A DNA stretch of 64,000 bases from Mucor racemosus. Its lineage: Eukaryota > Mucoromycota > Mucoromycetes > Mucorales > Mucoraceae. The notes below the pieces were generated by a model, which was given only the letters and a program-made list of their open reading frames with translations, did not search any database and was not told where the DNA came from. Every line of letters starts with the position of its first letter. Within the stretch, counting starts at the first letter, position 1. The stretch covers positions 558,001 through 622,000 of the forward strand of contig JAPEHQ010000015.1 in assembly GCA_027405735.1 (NCBI GenBank), read 5' to 3'. Below are positions 1 to 13,006 of the stretch, one piece after another. Made by a program: the position numbers and the translations under genes.

Positions 1-179
1 CTAGACAAAATTAAGTGATTTAACGACAATCAATACTACAAAAAGTACATGAAATGAATTTTTATTTAATAACATGTTTGAAACTAATTTATGAGGCACG
101 TGTGTGTGCACATACACATATATAGCCCAAGCACACACAAATATACTACATTCATGTGTACACAAGGCAGGCGGTAGGA

Positions 180-404
180 ACGTTTCACACACAACAACAA
201 TATTAAAATATATATTAATTTTTGGGCTTTTTCATTTTTTCTCTCTTTTCTTTTTCTTTCTCTTCAGTTTGTATCATAAAAAAAAAAAAAAAAAAAAATC
301 CCCTCCCCTCCCGTGTGTATATTCTTTCTCTTTTTCTGTCTTTTGCCAACAAAAAAATGAACATTGTATTATTTCTTTAAAAATCAGCAGCAACAACGAC
401 AACC

Positions 405-437
<33 letters not shown>

Positions 438-678
438 GCAACAACAACAACATTAACAACATTAATCGTATGAAAATATAAAGAAACCAACATAATCATT
501 TCATTGAATAAATCCATTTTATAATTATATATCCCCTTTTTTCCCTTCAATTATACTTTATATATCTCCTTAAAGAATTACAAATCCCCCCCCCGCTTCA
601 ACAACCACATCGCTTAACTTTATCTCTCTTCAACCATATCTTATCTCCCGGCTAAATTTCAAGAAAATCCTCCCAAAA
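180..678 (+). promoter_or_regulatory. Presumed 5' region of the kinase gene, with microsatellites
   Basis: This stretch lies directly upstream of the kinase ATG. It holds a run of about 20 A at 279-298, long CT-rich pyrimidine tracts on both sides, a (CAA)n microsatellite at about 384-460 and a C-run near 587-594. Pyrimidine-rich leaders before the start codon are common in fungal promoters, so a promoter or 5' UTR role is likely but inferred. The open frames crossing the CAA tract are low-complexity artefacts. Bases 1-179 show nothing recognisable apart from CA/TG-rich sequence. Confidence 0.4.
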
Positions 679-1809
679 ATGACCTCAGAAGATATCTGGA
701 ATCAAGTATCGGAAACTATGATTGACAAATTAATCGATGACAAATATCAACTCGTGGAAGAACTTGGTCGTGGTTCTTATGGCTGCCTATTCTTGGGTCA
801 ATCATTGGAAACAAATGAATATGTTGCTGTTAAAATACTCTGTAAAAAGGGCCTCGACAAATCACAATTAGATTTACAACAGTTGGAGATTGATATTCAA
901 CAAAGCCTTCAACATGCTCATTTACTCGGCCTCAATCAGGTGATTCAGGAATCTGATTTTGTATATATGATTATGGAGTTATGTGATCAAGGCGATTTAT
1001 TTGAATACGTAGTACAACACCCTTATGATGTAAATTGTCATGTTATATTTTTACAAGTATTGGAAGCAATTGAATACATGCATCAACACAACCTCTATCA
1101 TCGTGATATTAAATTGGAGAACATTTTATTGCAAAAAGAAGATTTCGTCAAAGTAGCAGATTTCGGTTTAGCAACTAAAGAAAGATATTCATTAGAATTT
1201 GGATGTGGTTCAACTACTTATTTAGGACCTGAACATTTCGGTGCTGATGATGAATCTGAGATATTAGATCAAGAAGAATTCGAACCTTACGATGCTGCTG
1301 CTTCTGATATTTGGTCATTAGGAATATTATTGTTAGCTTTATTGTTTGGCAGAAATCCATGGCAAGAAGCAACTGAAATGGATATTGCTTTTACTGAATT
1401 CAAAAAAGATCCCATGTCATTATTACAATTATTCCCAGATCTTAGTCCAGAATGTATGCAGTTCTTACAAAAAGTGCTTGCCATTGACCCCAAACAAAGA
1501 GTATCTATTAGTGAAATGAAGACATTATTCAGTGAATTGAATAACTTGACTATTGATCAACAAGAAGATGATGAAGATGAGATCATATCATCGCCAGTAG
1601 ATATTCACACTGTACAACACAAGACCAATAAGGCAAGTTATGACTCTGCCATTTTCAGTCAAGAAGATGGTGGTAGTTGGTCAGACATGGTCGAGGAAGA
1701 TTTATTATGTGTGATTGAAGATGATTTTGAACATATTACTTTTGATTCAACTGAAGAAGAACAAGAGTTGTTTATTCATGATCAAGAAAAGGAATCTTGG
1801 TGGTTGTAA
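679..1809 (+). CDS. Serine/threonine protein kinase, Ran1/Ksp1-like
   Basis: A single-exon gene for a 376-residue protein kinase. The glycine-rich loop GRGSYG lies at residues 30-35, the ATP-binding lysine is in VAVKIL (K52), the catalytic loop HRDIKLEN at 141-148 and DFG at 161-163. The activation segment EFGCGSTTYLGPE resembles the DFGCGST(F/Y) signature of the fungal Ran1/Pat1, Ksp1 and Sks1/Vhs1 group, which act in nutrient signalling and meiotic control. All catalytic residues are present, so it should be active. Odd points are an acidic insert after the activation loop (about 189-203) and a non-kinase C-terminal tail of about 90 residues that is very acidic and ends in WWL. The usual APE motif reads GPE. 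The subfamily is recognised from the motif only; the kinase assignment is certain. Confidence 0.93.
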   Translation: MTSEDIWNQVSETMIDKLIDDKYQLVEELGRGSYGCLFLGQSLETNEYVAVKILCKKGLDKSQLDLQQLEIDIQQSLQHAHLLGLNQVIQESDFVYMIMELCDQGDLFEYVVQHPYDVNCHVIFLQVLEAIEYMHQHNLYHRDIKLENILLQKEDFVKVADFGLATKERYSLEFGCGSTTYLGPEHFGADDESEILDQEEFEPYDAAASDIWSLGILLLALLFGRNPWQEATEMDIAFTEFKKDPMSLLQLFPDLSPECMQFLQKVLAIDPKQRVSISEMKTLFSELNNLTIDQQEDDEDEIISSPVDIHTVQHKTNKASYDSAIFSQEDGGSWSDMVEEDLLCVIEDDFEHITFDSTEEEQELFIHDQEKESWWL

Positions 1810-2869
1810 TTTTAAATAAAATTGCTACATTTCTTTCTCAAATTATCAATGTTTTAAGGATTTTTTTTTAGTATTTTCAAATTAGGATTATCAAATAAAA
1901 TCTATTGAATTCAACGTTTGACACGTTTGGTGTCTTCTCCTATTTTTTCTTGTCAACATGATCAGCTATTTTTACCCAGGATCGTATATTGATCTCAATA
2001 AATTGGGTTCCACGAAGCATGATATATAATTAAAACACCGTGAATTCTATTTTGACAAATGTAAACAAACAGACAAAAAGAGATTATTCGTAAATCCTTG
2101 CATATTAAGTACCCCTTAGTATCAATAGATACGAAGAATTTATTCAAAAATACACTATATTCAGTCAGAAAACAAGCATTTTTGCAGAAAAATTGGTGTA
2201 GGATAACTACGTAGGTTTGGAGTAACAATCGCAATAAACCATATTGAGGGACGAAAACGATGAAACAAAAGTGCCTTATCAAGTTCTAGGTATGATAATA
2301 CAAACCATAGTAGGTTGGAGGTCATATAAGCAACCATCAAATCGTATAATTAGATTTGCAAATGCGTACTAAACCATTAGATTCATTTCTATATATGTAA
2401 TTCCAATGTATTTACATTCGCTATTTTGAATTTCGGGGAGAGTAAACTAGATTTTAATTTCTTAACGATCATGCTACAGTTATTGACGAAATAGATTGTT
2501 GTTTACATGTGTGAACTACTATACAAAGATTAGCTATCAACTGTGTACATGTATAATCTATAACCATGCTATTATCTTTCCAATTTTTGGGCATACTTCA
2601 ATTGTTTTCATAATATTACAAATATATTGCCTTGTTACACTCATCATCAATCAATAGCAAACCTCGTCAATGCAATTTCGCCCTGCAGTGTCCTATAAGA
2701 TACTATTTATTATTGGATTATTCAAAGCAACGTGATACGGTGGCACAGGCGGTTCCTTAATTACATCAACTTGCAATTACGAGAGCCAGCAGTACTCCAA
2801 AGACCTGTAATCGATTATCTTCTTCCTTTATAAAGTCCTGTTAAATTCCTTTTATCTGGGCTATTTACA
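1810..2869. other. Intergenic region between kinase and WDR81 genes
   Basis: About 1.06 kb of AT-rich sequence. The first 100 bases after the kinase stop hold AATAAA-like words at about 1815 and 1893 that could serve polyadenylation. The rest must include the 5' region of the following gene. No coding region, RNA gene or repeat shared with the rest of the window was found. Confidence 0.5.
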
Positions 2870-5800
2870 ATGGGAAATAGTTACAGTACACAAGAATTAA
2901 AGCAGAAAATACAGCAAGATTTGAAAATAGATGTAGCATTTCCATTCTTTCCCCTTGGAAGAAAAACTGGTTCAAGCGCGTGTTGTGTTGTAAGTTTTTC
3001 AAGTTTATGCAACCATGATAAAAAAAAACTAAAAATATACAATTATAGGTAGATACAGAGTGGATTGAGAAATTAAATAATACAGATTCATCAGAGGAAC
3101 CACTCGTACTAAAAAATCCTGGATATTCTCGAAATGTTACAGAAGGGTCGTTACAAAAACAATCACCAACAGTTAATATCTATGCTACAGTATTATGTAA
3201 AGAGAAAGCAAATAGTTTATCGTTATATAAATCAATGCCTGTTATGAATAAACAAGATCAAAATCAGGATACAGAAGACCGATGGCCATTAATCAACTAC
3301 ATACAATCCCTTTTGGAAGGAAAAGGAGCAAATCAAAAGATCGAAATGCTTGATGATATGTTTGCCGAGTATTCACCTACAGGAGATCAGACTGATTTTG
3401 TGAAAACAATACAAACAACTTTATGGCCAAATTGTAAAAGGTTCAAAAAGATAGCGTCTCCGTCAGATAACGATGATTATATTATACTTGAACAAGAAAA
3501 TATCGTTTGCGCGCAGGAATCAGATACCTCAAATTCAAATTTACCAGATGTATTTGCATTGATTGAAACAGAAAATGCATATTATTTTTTAGCTTCTTAT
3601 CGTGGTGCAACATTACAGGATTTAATTACATATAATCCAGGTGTACTTAGTTCAAATCTAAAGAAATCTTTCATTATTTATCAATTATTGCGAGTCATTG
3701 CTAGTTTACATAGTAGAGGAATCATGCATGGAGGTATAAAGGCATCCAATATTCTTGTAGACGAGAATCTTTGGATACAATTAGCTGGCATAGAATTCGA
3801 GCCAAATCCAAATGATTTTGGTAAGATATGATATTTGTACTGTGGTTTGGTTATGTAATAATCAATTTAGATTTGAAAAAATGGTTATATGAACAAGAAT
3901 TATTGAAAATGTCAAGAGAATTGCCAGAGGAACCACTTGTTATTAGTTGGGTAAAAGGAAATATTTCCAATTATAGTTATTTGATGGCATTGAATCATTT
4001 AGCTGGTAGACGAGAAGGCGATCCAAATTTCTATCCAATTTTGCCTTGGATTACAGATTTCTCGGGCGATTCAATTGCTGATGGTTGGCGTAACTTTAAG
4101 CAAACCAAATTTCGTATCAATAAAGGAGACGAACAACTTGACTTTACCTTTGATGGGCCTGTACCTCATCATATCACCGACATATTATCAGATATTACAT
4201 ACTATGTTTATCAAGCTAGAAAGACACCAATACCGGTATTATGTCAATTCGTAAGATCAAAATATGAACCCAACGAATACCCCTCATCAATGCAAAGACT
4301 ATATCAATGGACACCAGATGAATGCATACCAGAATTTTATACCGACCCAACCATTTTCAAATCAACTCATCCAGATATGCCAGATATTCAGATACCAAAG
4401 TGGGCAAATTCACCTGAAGATTTTATATTGAAGCATTCAGAAGCACTGGAAAGCGATTATGTATCTTGCAATTTACATCATTGGATTGATCTTACGTTTG
4501 GCAATGATTTAACCGGAAAGGGTGCTGTAGAAGCTAAAAATGTGGCATTACCTTTATTAGCTGGTCAAAATAGTTTTATGAAGCATGGCATTATTCAGTT
4601 ATTCAAAGATAAACATCCTCAACGTGGATGTAATTGGAACAAGACCAAAAAAAGGGATCAAACGTTATCGGTAAATTCACCCAAAATGATTCCTACTACA
4701 ACCACTAGTACCACAGCAAACAATGAAGCTTCGGAATTGAATACAATTATGGATATATCAGTTACAGCAACAGTTACAACAACATCAGCTTCAAACAAGT
4801 CGCATAGGAGTAATAGTGTTCGAACAAGACAAACTATTTTATCAAACAATAATAGTGTAGATAGTGCAACTACAGGTTTACTTTCTCATATGGCAAATGC
4901 ATCACCAACAGGAACTACTACTGCTGCAACAATCAATACAAATAGAGACCGTACACCTTCGATTCACTCTACAGCTTCATCCATTGATACTAGCCGTAGT
5001 TTGCCTTCATCGATAACAGCAGCCGAACCATTTATATCAGTACTTCGAACTGAACCTATTCGTATGCCTTCCCATATCGATGAATTACATTTCATTGATG
5101 ATTTAGATCGTTTCGAAGACATGGTAGCATTTGCAGCTAAATATAAATCTTTGGATCAGTCAGAAGTTACCCTTAACCCAATATATCCAAATCCGCCTCA
5201 ACGTTTTACAATAGACCCTATAGACACAACTGCCAAGGAACTACCTAATCCATTTTCCGTTGGTGCATCGCATGACATGTATTGTTTGGGTCATGTTATT
5301 GAAAGTATATACACTGCTGGTGACTCAAAAGTTGTCGATTCAGAAGGAGAACCATCTCAAGCGCCTGCTAGTGGTTATTTTGAAGTAGGTAATGGGGATG
5401 TATCTTACGATATAGCGCCTACAGGTAAAGTAGATATCCCACCTGCTGTTACAGGTGTCATCACTGCACTCAGATTAGATCAATGGCAAGATAGACCTAC
5501 AGCTAAAGCTATATTATGCGCCTCATTTCCTATAATGACTGTAAGAAGTAGCCGCTGTTCGTTTCCATTTCCAGATACTGTACCTGAAATGTATGATTAT
5601 CTTGCTGCTTTTCATCAAGCTGAATGGTCAAGAAGACTTTATCTAGCTGATAAATGGATTGATCGAATTTGTGATTTAGAAGATGAAGTAAGTTCTTGTC
5701 TATATTGAATGATAATAATGGCATTTGATTAAGAAATGTACAGGCATTTTTGTTGTTATTACCTAGCTTCTCTCAATTATTCACACACATTGAAACACGC

Positions 5801-8800
5801 ATTGGGTCGATTAGTCTATTTCCAAAATTAGCTCAAAGATTAGGACCTGAAAGAGCTCGTCGATATCTATTAAAGAGAATCATTTCAATGTTTGAAGCAT
5901 TACGACCAAATATCCCAAAAGTACTATTTGGACACAAAATCGTGCATGAGTTTGTCAAAAGATTGGGAATATCTATATTTTTGCAACAATTATTGCCTTG
6001 TTACCTTGAAGCATTGGCTATACATGACCCTACAGCTAATAATGATGTTGATAGTTCACTAGCAATAGCATTAACATCAACATCGACAGCAGCAACAGAA
6101 ACAATATCGACGTCGACAACGACAGCTACTACTGAAAAGTCAAAATCAACATCTGATCTTGCTGGAGATGCAATGGCCCATATCTGTACCTTACTAGGTC
6201 CTATATTGACATCTAAGCATATCATTCGGCAGTTGGTAAAGATTATCCTTCGAGATAATTATATACGGTATCCATTGATTCGCACTACTGTGCGTATTAT
6301 TGGAGGGTTTGGGTCTACATTTACTTCTGTACAATATGCTTATCTGATTAGTTTGATTGATAATTATCGTAAATCAGTTTCAAGCAAAAATACTAGAAGC
6401 ATATGTTCTATATTGACATTACTTCAGGATTTAGTACCTTACATGTCGAATGAGGCGCTTGTTACCGAACTCAAATCCGGTTTTATTTCGATTTTATACC
6501 AATTACTTGAACCTATTCACACTGCAGATGATGTGAAATCTATAACACCTGAACATTTAAAGTTAAGATTGACTTTGAGTATGAAAACTATCGACTATCT
6601 GTTGATGGCTAGCCAAAAATTGACAATACAAGAATGGGAATCTACTGTAAGTATATATCTTACATTGAAAAGTGCGATTTATTATAACAATTATATAGAT
6701 TGTATCAACATTACAAAAATACTTTTCTGGTTTTACAGTCAATACAGAGGATGGTGATGATGAATTGATCAGAAATAAACCATCAGGCTCACTTGCAGCG
6801 CAAAAGAGTTATCAAATGATGTACGCCTATTATAAATTTAGTCATATCGTATCCATTGAAAAATTAAGGCGTGTTATACCAACAAGGTAACTGAATGATA
6901 CTATATTTATAATAATGACACTAAGATGTATATATACTACTAGCGATGCTATTGAGAGAATGATGTTTAATCATTTTTCATTCAAGAACCAACATATACC
7001 ACTTGAAGAGTTAACAACATCTGTATCTACCTCTCACATTGAATCAAAACCAACAAAGAAAAGATCTCCTCTTAGCATATCCTCTACTAAATCAGATACA
7101 ACATCTATTAACTCTCAACCACAGCAACAACAACAACCACCTAGTAGTAGCAGCAAATTCATGGCTTGGATGGTACCTAGCAAGAAATCATCACCAACTG
7201 ATAATGATGCATCCTCTATATCATCAAAATCATCACCGTCGAAATTGATTGTAGATGATTTATCCATAGGAGCAGGAAAATACAATATGCAGAATATCGA
7301 TATTACTCGTTTGTATGAATTTGCTACCAAGGATATTCAATTATTTGGCTTCACACATTCTAATTGTGTTGATAATAAGCTTGATATTACACCAAAGAAT
7401 ACCGCAAGTACAGTAGCTAATAGTATAACTTCTTCGGTGACATCAACGACATCAACTTCAATTACTATAGAAAACTCAAAGCCAAAGTTATCCGATAATA
7501 CTTTTATAAAACCTAATGAAAAAGAAAGTAAAACCAAAGTGCCAACAAGTGTATTACCTTGGAAGACAAAATGGAAGCCTTCGCCCGAGGATAAAAAGTA
7601 TGCATAGTTTTCATAACATATATCATGTTTACTAATTTAGAAACATAGAAATTGGAACCGATTTTTATCTACAAATTCTGAAGAAATGTCAAAATCAATG
7701 CAGTTTTCTTTTAATGACCTTAAATTAAGAGGGTTTGCTGGTCATAGTGCTGCTATTCGAACATTTGCTGTGAATGAACCTGCCAAAATATTTGCGTCAG
7801 GTTCCAAGGATAAAACTGTCAAAATTTGGTCGCTAAATGTACATCAAGGTATTGAACATTGGGAAACAAATCCATTTTCAGATAGTTTGGTCACATATAC
7901 AGGTCATAAAAGAGGTACAATCAACGATGTGCATTTTTTGACAACAGGTGGTTTGAATGATATTATGGCAAGTTGCGATGGCCATGTACATGTGAGTGTT
8001 TTTGCAATTAGTCCAAGATACATAGCAACTAATAATTTATAAAAGTTATGGGATCCTGAAACTGGCACAGGCTTGCATCAGTTCACAGCTGGAAGATCAT
8101 CTGTTGTATCTGTGAAACCCATTTTCCAATCAAGGCATTTAGTTGGTGGTACTATTGAAGGCAACATCACCTTCTTTGATGCTCACAATTATTTGCCCTT
8201 ACATACCTGGAAATCGAGTTCAATGTTGAACGGTGTCATTCGAATCATTGCAGTTAATCCTGCAGAAACTTTGGTTGCTGTTGGCTTCTCAACAGGTGCC
8301 ATTTCACTTATTGAGTCGAGAACAGGCACACTTGTGGCTAGTTGGAAAGGAGGAGATACCGAGATAACATCAGTAAGTGAGCATTCAGATTACCAAATAG
8401 ATGTAAATCTCATAGTTGTTTAAATTTGAACGAATCAGATGAAATTTTATACAGATGATTTGCTTTTGTCTTGCGCACCAGCAGATCATTTGATTTGTTG
8501 TTGGAATGTCAACAGATTGGCTTTAGTAAAGACAATTTCCGCGTCTCAAGATGTTACATCGTTAGATATATTCAAAGATGAAATATTAACAATTAACAGT
8601 AATAATTCAGTATCATTTATTCCTATTAATGACGATGTAAGCTGTTGCTATTTGCTGCGAAAATGTGATTTACTCATTTTAAATTATTTTATGTAGTTTC
8701 AAGCATATTCCTCGAAATTCAAACCCTCAATCATCAAATCTGCTGTCAGTTCATTTAATATTATACCAACGGATCAATTATTATTATTTGGTTGTGCAGA

Positions 8801-8825
8801 AGGAGAAATATTTTTATATGCTTAG
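2870..8825 (+). CDS. WDR81-like BEACH and WD40 protein with pseudokinase region
   Basis: Ten exons join into one open frame of 1,799 codons: 2870-2989, 3049-3820, 3871-5687, 5744-6646, 6750-6886, 6944-7597, 7649-7991, 8046-8372, 8439-8636 and 8697-8825. The order is a kinase-like region (about residues 190-290), a BEACH domain (WVKGNISNYSYLMALNHLAG, from about residue 320), a long Ser/Thr-rich and helical middle, and C-terminal WD40 repeats from about residue 1485 (SGSKDKTVKIW, SCDGHVHLWDPETG). This architecture is that of WDR81, which in animals works with WDR91 on endosomes to restrain PI3-kinase complex activity during early-to-late maturation. The kinase-like part has HGGIKASN (near residue 266) where active kinases have HRDxKxxN, and lacks DFG, so it is probably not catalytic. 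Length is close to the animal protein. The acceptor at 6750 (CAGAG) is ambiguous. Family assignment is strong; function in this organism is inferred. Confidence 0.88.
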
Positions 8826-9376
8826 ATTGATGTTTGCATATAATAAACAACGCATTAATACTATTTCAATAAGTAATAAATTGTCTGATCTGATACATAT
8901 TCATACCATAGAACCTTCGTTTTACACATATTGCAACCAGTGAAAAATTCGTTCTCAACGAATATATATATATACTAATCCAAGTAACCTCCAATTTCAC
9001 AGACATTTAATCTTACCAGTATATGCACTGAATTGATGCTCAAAATTTTAGCTTTCATGGGTCATTGATCATTGTGCATCCTGTAAAATTGAAAAACAAG
9101 TTGGCTATTTGCTATTTATACCGACAAATGACAAATAAACAAGCTCTTTCTCAATAAATATATATCCAAATTGGTTCTCATTGCAACGGTAGGTATGGCA
9201 AGAGCGCATCCACAAATAATTTGAATTTTGGCCACCACGAGTTGCTGTAAGAATCATAAAGTGAAAACGCAGACTTTCTTGAGTACTTTTCACCTTATCT
9301 TCTATAGATGCTATTGAAGATATATTTTGACAGATTACTATTATGTAATCCAATACAGAACAACTTTTAAAATATA

Positions 9377-11665
9377 CCTTAGACATTACTAGATAGAATT
9401 AAATTGGTCGTATTATGCTACCTGCTTTTAAATTTATTTCATATCTCACGAAAAACCCAAACACAGGTAAAGCTCACTGCTTTTTCCTTGAAAACTGAAT
9501 CTCACTTTTCATCCTTGTTCCAGTTTTTTTTTTACTAAATAACACCAAGAAAAAATAATATGCCAATGTACCTGAGATGTTCAGCTTTAATCCCAAAATG
9601 AGTATCCGGAAATATCCTACTTTTTGCAGTTGGTATTAATTTTTCAGTGCTAAGGTTTCAGATTTTTTACGCGTATTTTACAGCTAATGGATTGAAAACT
9701 TTGAGGTTTCATATCTCTAGAAAACATTAAGCTATACTAACACTTTTTAATAATAAAACTTACTTGTTTTAAAGTGCTCTATAACATATTTTAATATAAA
9801 AAAGTTCTGGGCACTTTTATTTTTTTTCATTTTTTTTTGGCATTTCTATAGTAGGTTTCAAAATATTGGTTAAATCGAGCAACATTTTTTTTGCATTCAT
9901 ATCATTAAGCTCGTTAAGCTCTCTCGGACCCAATTTAGAGTTTTTCAAGATATTGATTTTTCGTGGAGATATCCTCAAAAATGTGTACAAAAAGGTACCT
10001 CCATTTCTAGCGTCCATTTTCCCCTTGTATACCCTCATCCCAAATTCTGAGACTGAAAAAAATTTGACAGAAATCTCGTTTTCTCTACGAAAAATGTAGC
10101 TAAAAAGTTAAATAATAGCTCAATCGATAGATAATTTTTTTGTGCATTATTGCCGTTTATTACATTTTAAATATGCTTATAAAAAGTGATGTGTATCTTC
10201 TAAAAACCTCTAAAATTTCAATTGCATTTCGCACAAAATTTTACGTGAAACATTTTTTTAAATTTTATATAGATGGATACAGAATTTAAAACTGTACAAG
10301 AACCATTTAATACGCTAGGTCTACTTACTTTGAAGTTCATGAACATTTAAACGATTTTGTTTTTTGAATCATTTTTCGTTCATTTTTTCATATCGATTTT
10401 GGAACCCCTTTATGATAGGTTTTAAACTGTAATAGGAACTATTATTTTGATTATCTCGACGAAAAATTAATAGTTTTTGCTGAAAAAAAAAATGCAGAGT
10501 AACTTTGAGCTGGATCTATCTTGTAGATACAAAAAAGTAATGCCACAATTTAAGTGCTCAATTTTTTATAACCAATTTTAGGGCAGCCTTGGTCGATTAA
10601 TTTTAATCAATCTTTGGCCTTGGCCAGTGTACCTATATTCTAGTATCAATATCTATATTTTCCGGGAGATATATCAATGGCTTATGGAGTGAGAGTACAT
10701 CTTATTTGAGAGTTATACGTAATTCGATTCAATATTGTGCAAAATCACTTGAAAACCACTTAAAAACCATCTGAAACCTACTTGTGCTGAACCAGGTAGT
10801 ATTCCCCCCACATAATAAATTAAAAGCCATTTTATTTGAAACCATGCCATGCAATTCAAGTAAGAGATTATAAATATAAACCACAAATAACCAAGGGCAC
10901 TCTAATGTATCAAAGATATCAAGGGTATTTATAATGTGTTGTATTATAAATAAAAAAATCTAACAGTTTCATGCGAATCAAATAGAACAAGGGCCGTTCT
11001 GAACGCATGATTGGCAACTGAGATTGTCAAAAAGCAATTTAAGAGCCGTTCTTGACCAGGTAGATCAAGAACTCAACAACTCAACAATATATTCAAAATT
11101 GCGGAATAACTGACAGTCGACAGTACAACTGCCACATAAATATCAATAATCAAATAATATAAATAGAGAAGTAGAAATAGCATTTTATTGTAGATAATCC
11201 ATAATTTTTTAATAAAAAAGGATTTAAATAGTGTCTCTTTTAAGCTTTTTTTATAAAATTTACCCCTTTTTACTGCATTACTTTTACAACCGAAAGAAAT
11301 TTGTCGGTTTTTGATCTTTTATTTCATTTCAATTCCTATTAGAACTGACATTTAATAGAAATTGTGGTATAAATATCTTCAGGAACCAAGATCTAATGGT
11401 TCTTGGTTCCCTTTTCATTTTACAATAAATACCCTACATTCTCCGTGATTGAATCACTACTAGTCTCTTTATTACTTCTACCTTTATAAAATAAGATCTA
11501 TTTCCCCAATAACTCTCAAAAATCGATAACAAAAACCCTAACTCAGTGAATTTTAACCTTAATGACTTCCAACTTTACATGAGGGTAGGTATACATCGTT
11601 AGCACGATAATCTCAAAGGCTAACTTTGATAACCTATTATGGGTTGAGAAAAGCATCTTCAAAAT
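9377..11665 (+). repeat. Family A dispersed repeat, copy 1 (diverged, interrupted)
   Basis: The sequence from about 9377 to 10790 and again from about 11570 to 11665 matches, in order, the copies at 48187-50415 (same strand) and 32700-35230 (opposite strand). It is the most diverged copy. Between the two blocks lies about 0.78 kb absent from the other copies, which includes an LTR-like repeat at 11302-11518, so something inserted here later. On the minus strand at 9817-10038 is a peptide frame also recognisable in the other copies, a likely remnant of an element-encoded protein. The 550 bases between the WDR81 stop and 9377 show nothing recognisable. Confidence 0.7.
11302..11518 (-). mobile_element. 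Solo LTR-like element, LTR1 family, inside family A
   Basis: On the minus strand this begins TGAGAGTTAT and ends AACCGACA, the same ends as the two clean copies at 27606-27837 and 31849-32083, with the shared core words AAGACTAGTA-like and AACCAAGA. Flanking pentamers are AAATT and AAAAT, close but not identical, so a target duplication is possible but decayed. No internal retrotransposon sequence is attached. Confidence 0.6.
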
Positions 11666-11701
11666 TCACCTATAGCTTATTACATGTTTTATTCACAAGT
11701 T

Positions 11702-12380
11702 TGTGTGCACACCTTGGTTACGATTGTGATACGGTTTAACATGATAAGTTCTACATTGCTGTGTATTATGTTATAAAGCTCAGTTTATACTGTAGTATGT
11801 ATTGAGGAATGTGGAGCTAGTGTGTGTCACCTAGACTTGATTGGATATATATACATGAATAGACTCATTTTAGATTATTTCAAATTAGAAATAGCGCTAA
11901 ATCAGGCAAAGCAAGCATATATGGCAATGACAGCTACCGAAATTAATCTGTAAATGTCCTCTTTATGTTTAATAAAAGTTGTAGTAAACTATATTCTATA
12001 TATCTTTATTTTGTTTTGAAAAAACTTTAAATATTCGATATTGATTTAAACAGCTGTAACGAAATAATACCAGTAAATCGTAAATCTTTACTTCTTGAAT
12101 GAGCTATTTTATTGAATGGCCAACAATTACTAATTAAACAAGTTCATGTCAGATGTCAATCCAAAAAATATATGATTGCTGATGAATATTGCCTCATTGT
12201 TTGAATCCCAAACAATTTGAACCTTTGAGTATACCAATTTTCGCGTAATAATTCCATCGCGCAAATACTTGCTTTTCTTTTTTATTTAGTTTGCAAAATA
12301 ATATAACGATGGTGCGTACATATATTATGGCAGAGCCTGATCGTATATAGAAAAGAATAACAATATATCGTCCTTAAAAT
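11702..12380. repeat. Mixed repeat fragments
   Basis: Bases 11702-11865 match, inverted, the terminal part of the solo LTR at 34119-34468 (about 34290-34450). Bases 11878-12010 match 56875-57010 on the same strand (shared block beginning AAATTAGAAATAGCGCT). The rest to about 12380 is AT-rich without recognisable content. Confidence 0.55.
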
Positions 12381-12389
12381 TCAAATTTA

Positions 12390-12835
12390 TGTAATACAAA
12401 TGGCATCCAGTGTGGGCTCATTAGAGAAATTATCAAACAATCTGGACAGCACGGACACCAGTTAATGTCGATGGAAACGATGCACCCTAGCCGAGAACAA
12501 TTGAAAGAACATTACAGAGATCTCAATGATATATAAGCCCTTTTTCAAAAGCATCGTTCATTTAATGCATTCTGGACCTATTGTTGGTGTGGTTTGGTAC
12601 GATAATTCAGTTATCAAGGTGGGCCGTACAATTCTGGGTGACATGTATCCATTGGCAAATGCTCCTGGCACTCTCCATGGTGATTTGATACTGTTACAGG
12701 CTGTAATCTTTGTCATGGATCAGTTTCAGTGGGATCTGCGGAACATGAAATCAAATTTTGGCTTCCCAAGCACGTAACCGACTATGAGAACACTCGTATC
12801 CGTCAACAACTAGTTTATAAAGTACTCGATTTATT
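12390..12835 (+). pseudogene. Nucleoside diphosphate kinase pseudogene
   Basis: Translating different frames in turn recovers most of a nucleoside diphosphate kinase, which transfers the terminal phosphate between NTPs and NDPs. Frame one gives NGIQCGLIREII and HPSREQLKEHYRDLND. After a frameshift near 12526 comes KPFFKSIVHLMHSGP, VKVGRTILGD-like sequence and PGTLHGD. After a second shift near 12690 comes NLCHGS, with the position of the catalytic histidine, followed by SAEHEIKFWLPKHV. The N-terminal about 10 residues and a start codon are not recognisable, and no introns interrupt the homology. An A-rich stretch follows at 12890-12932. Two frameshifts and the missing start make it non-functional; lack of introns fits a processed copy, though the functional parent is not in the window. 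Confidence 0.85.
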
Positions 12836-13006
12836 TTTTAGTTTACAAATGTAGATTGTATGTCAGTTGTATGTTTAAGGGAATATATATCGTAAAAAAA
12901 GTAATAAAATCGAACTAAAAAGAAAAAAAAAAGGGGGGGGGGAATCTATCTATATAAAATTAACAACAAAGAGTTGTTTACTGATTGAAGTATATGAGGC
13001 GTTGAA

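Noticed and set aside
104..481. 125-codon plus-strand frame ending in a long Asn run
   Set aside because: It is the CAA microsatellite and CT-rich leader read in frame; no domain, and the kinase start follows directly.
9817..10038. 73-codon minus-strand frame as a separate gene
   Set aside because: The same frame recurs in two other family A copies, so it is repeat-derived; kept as a finding, not as a host gene.
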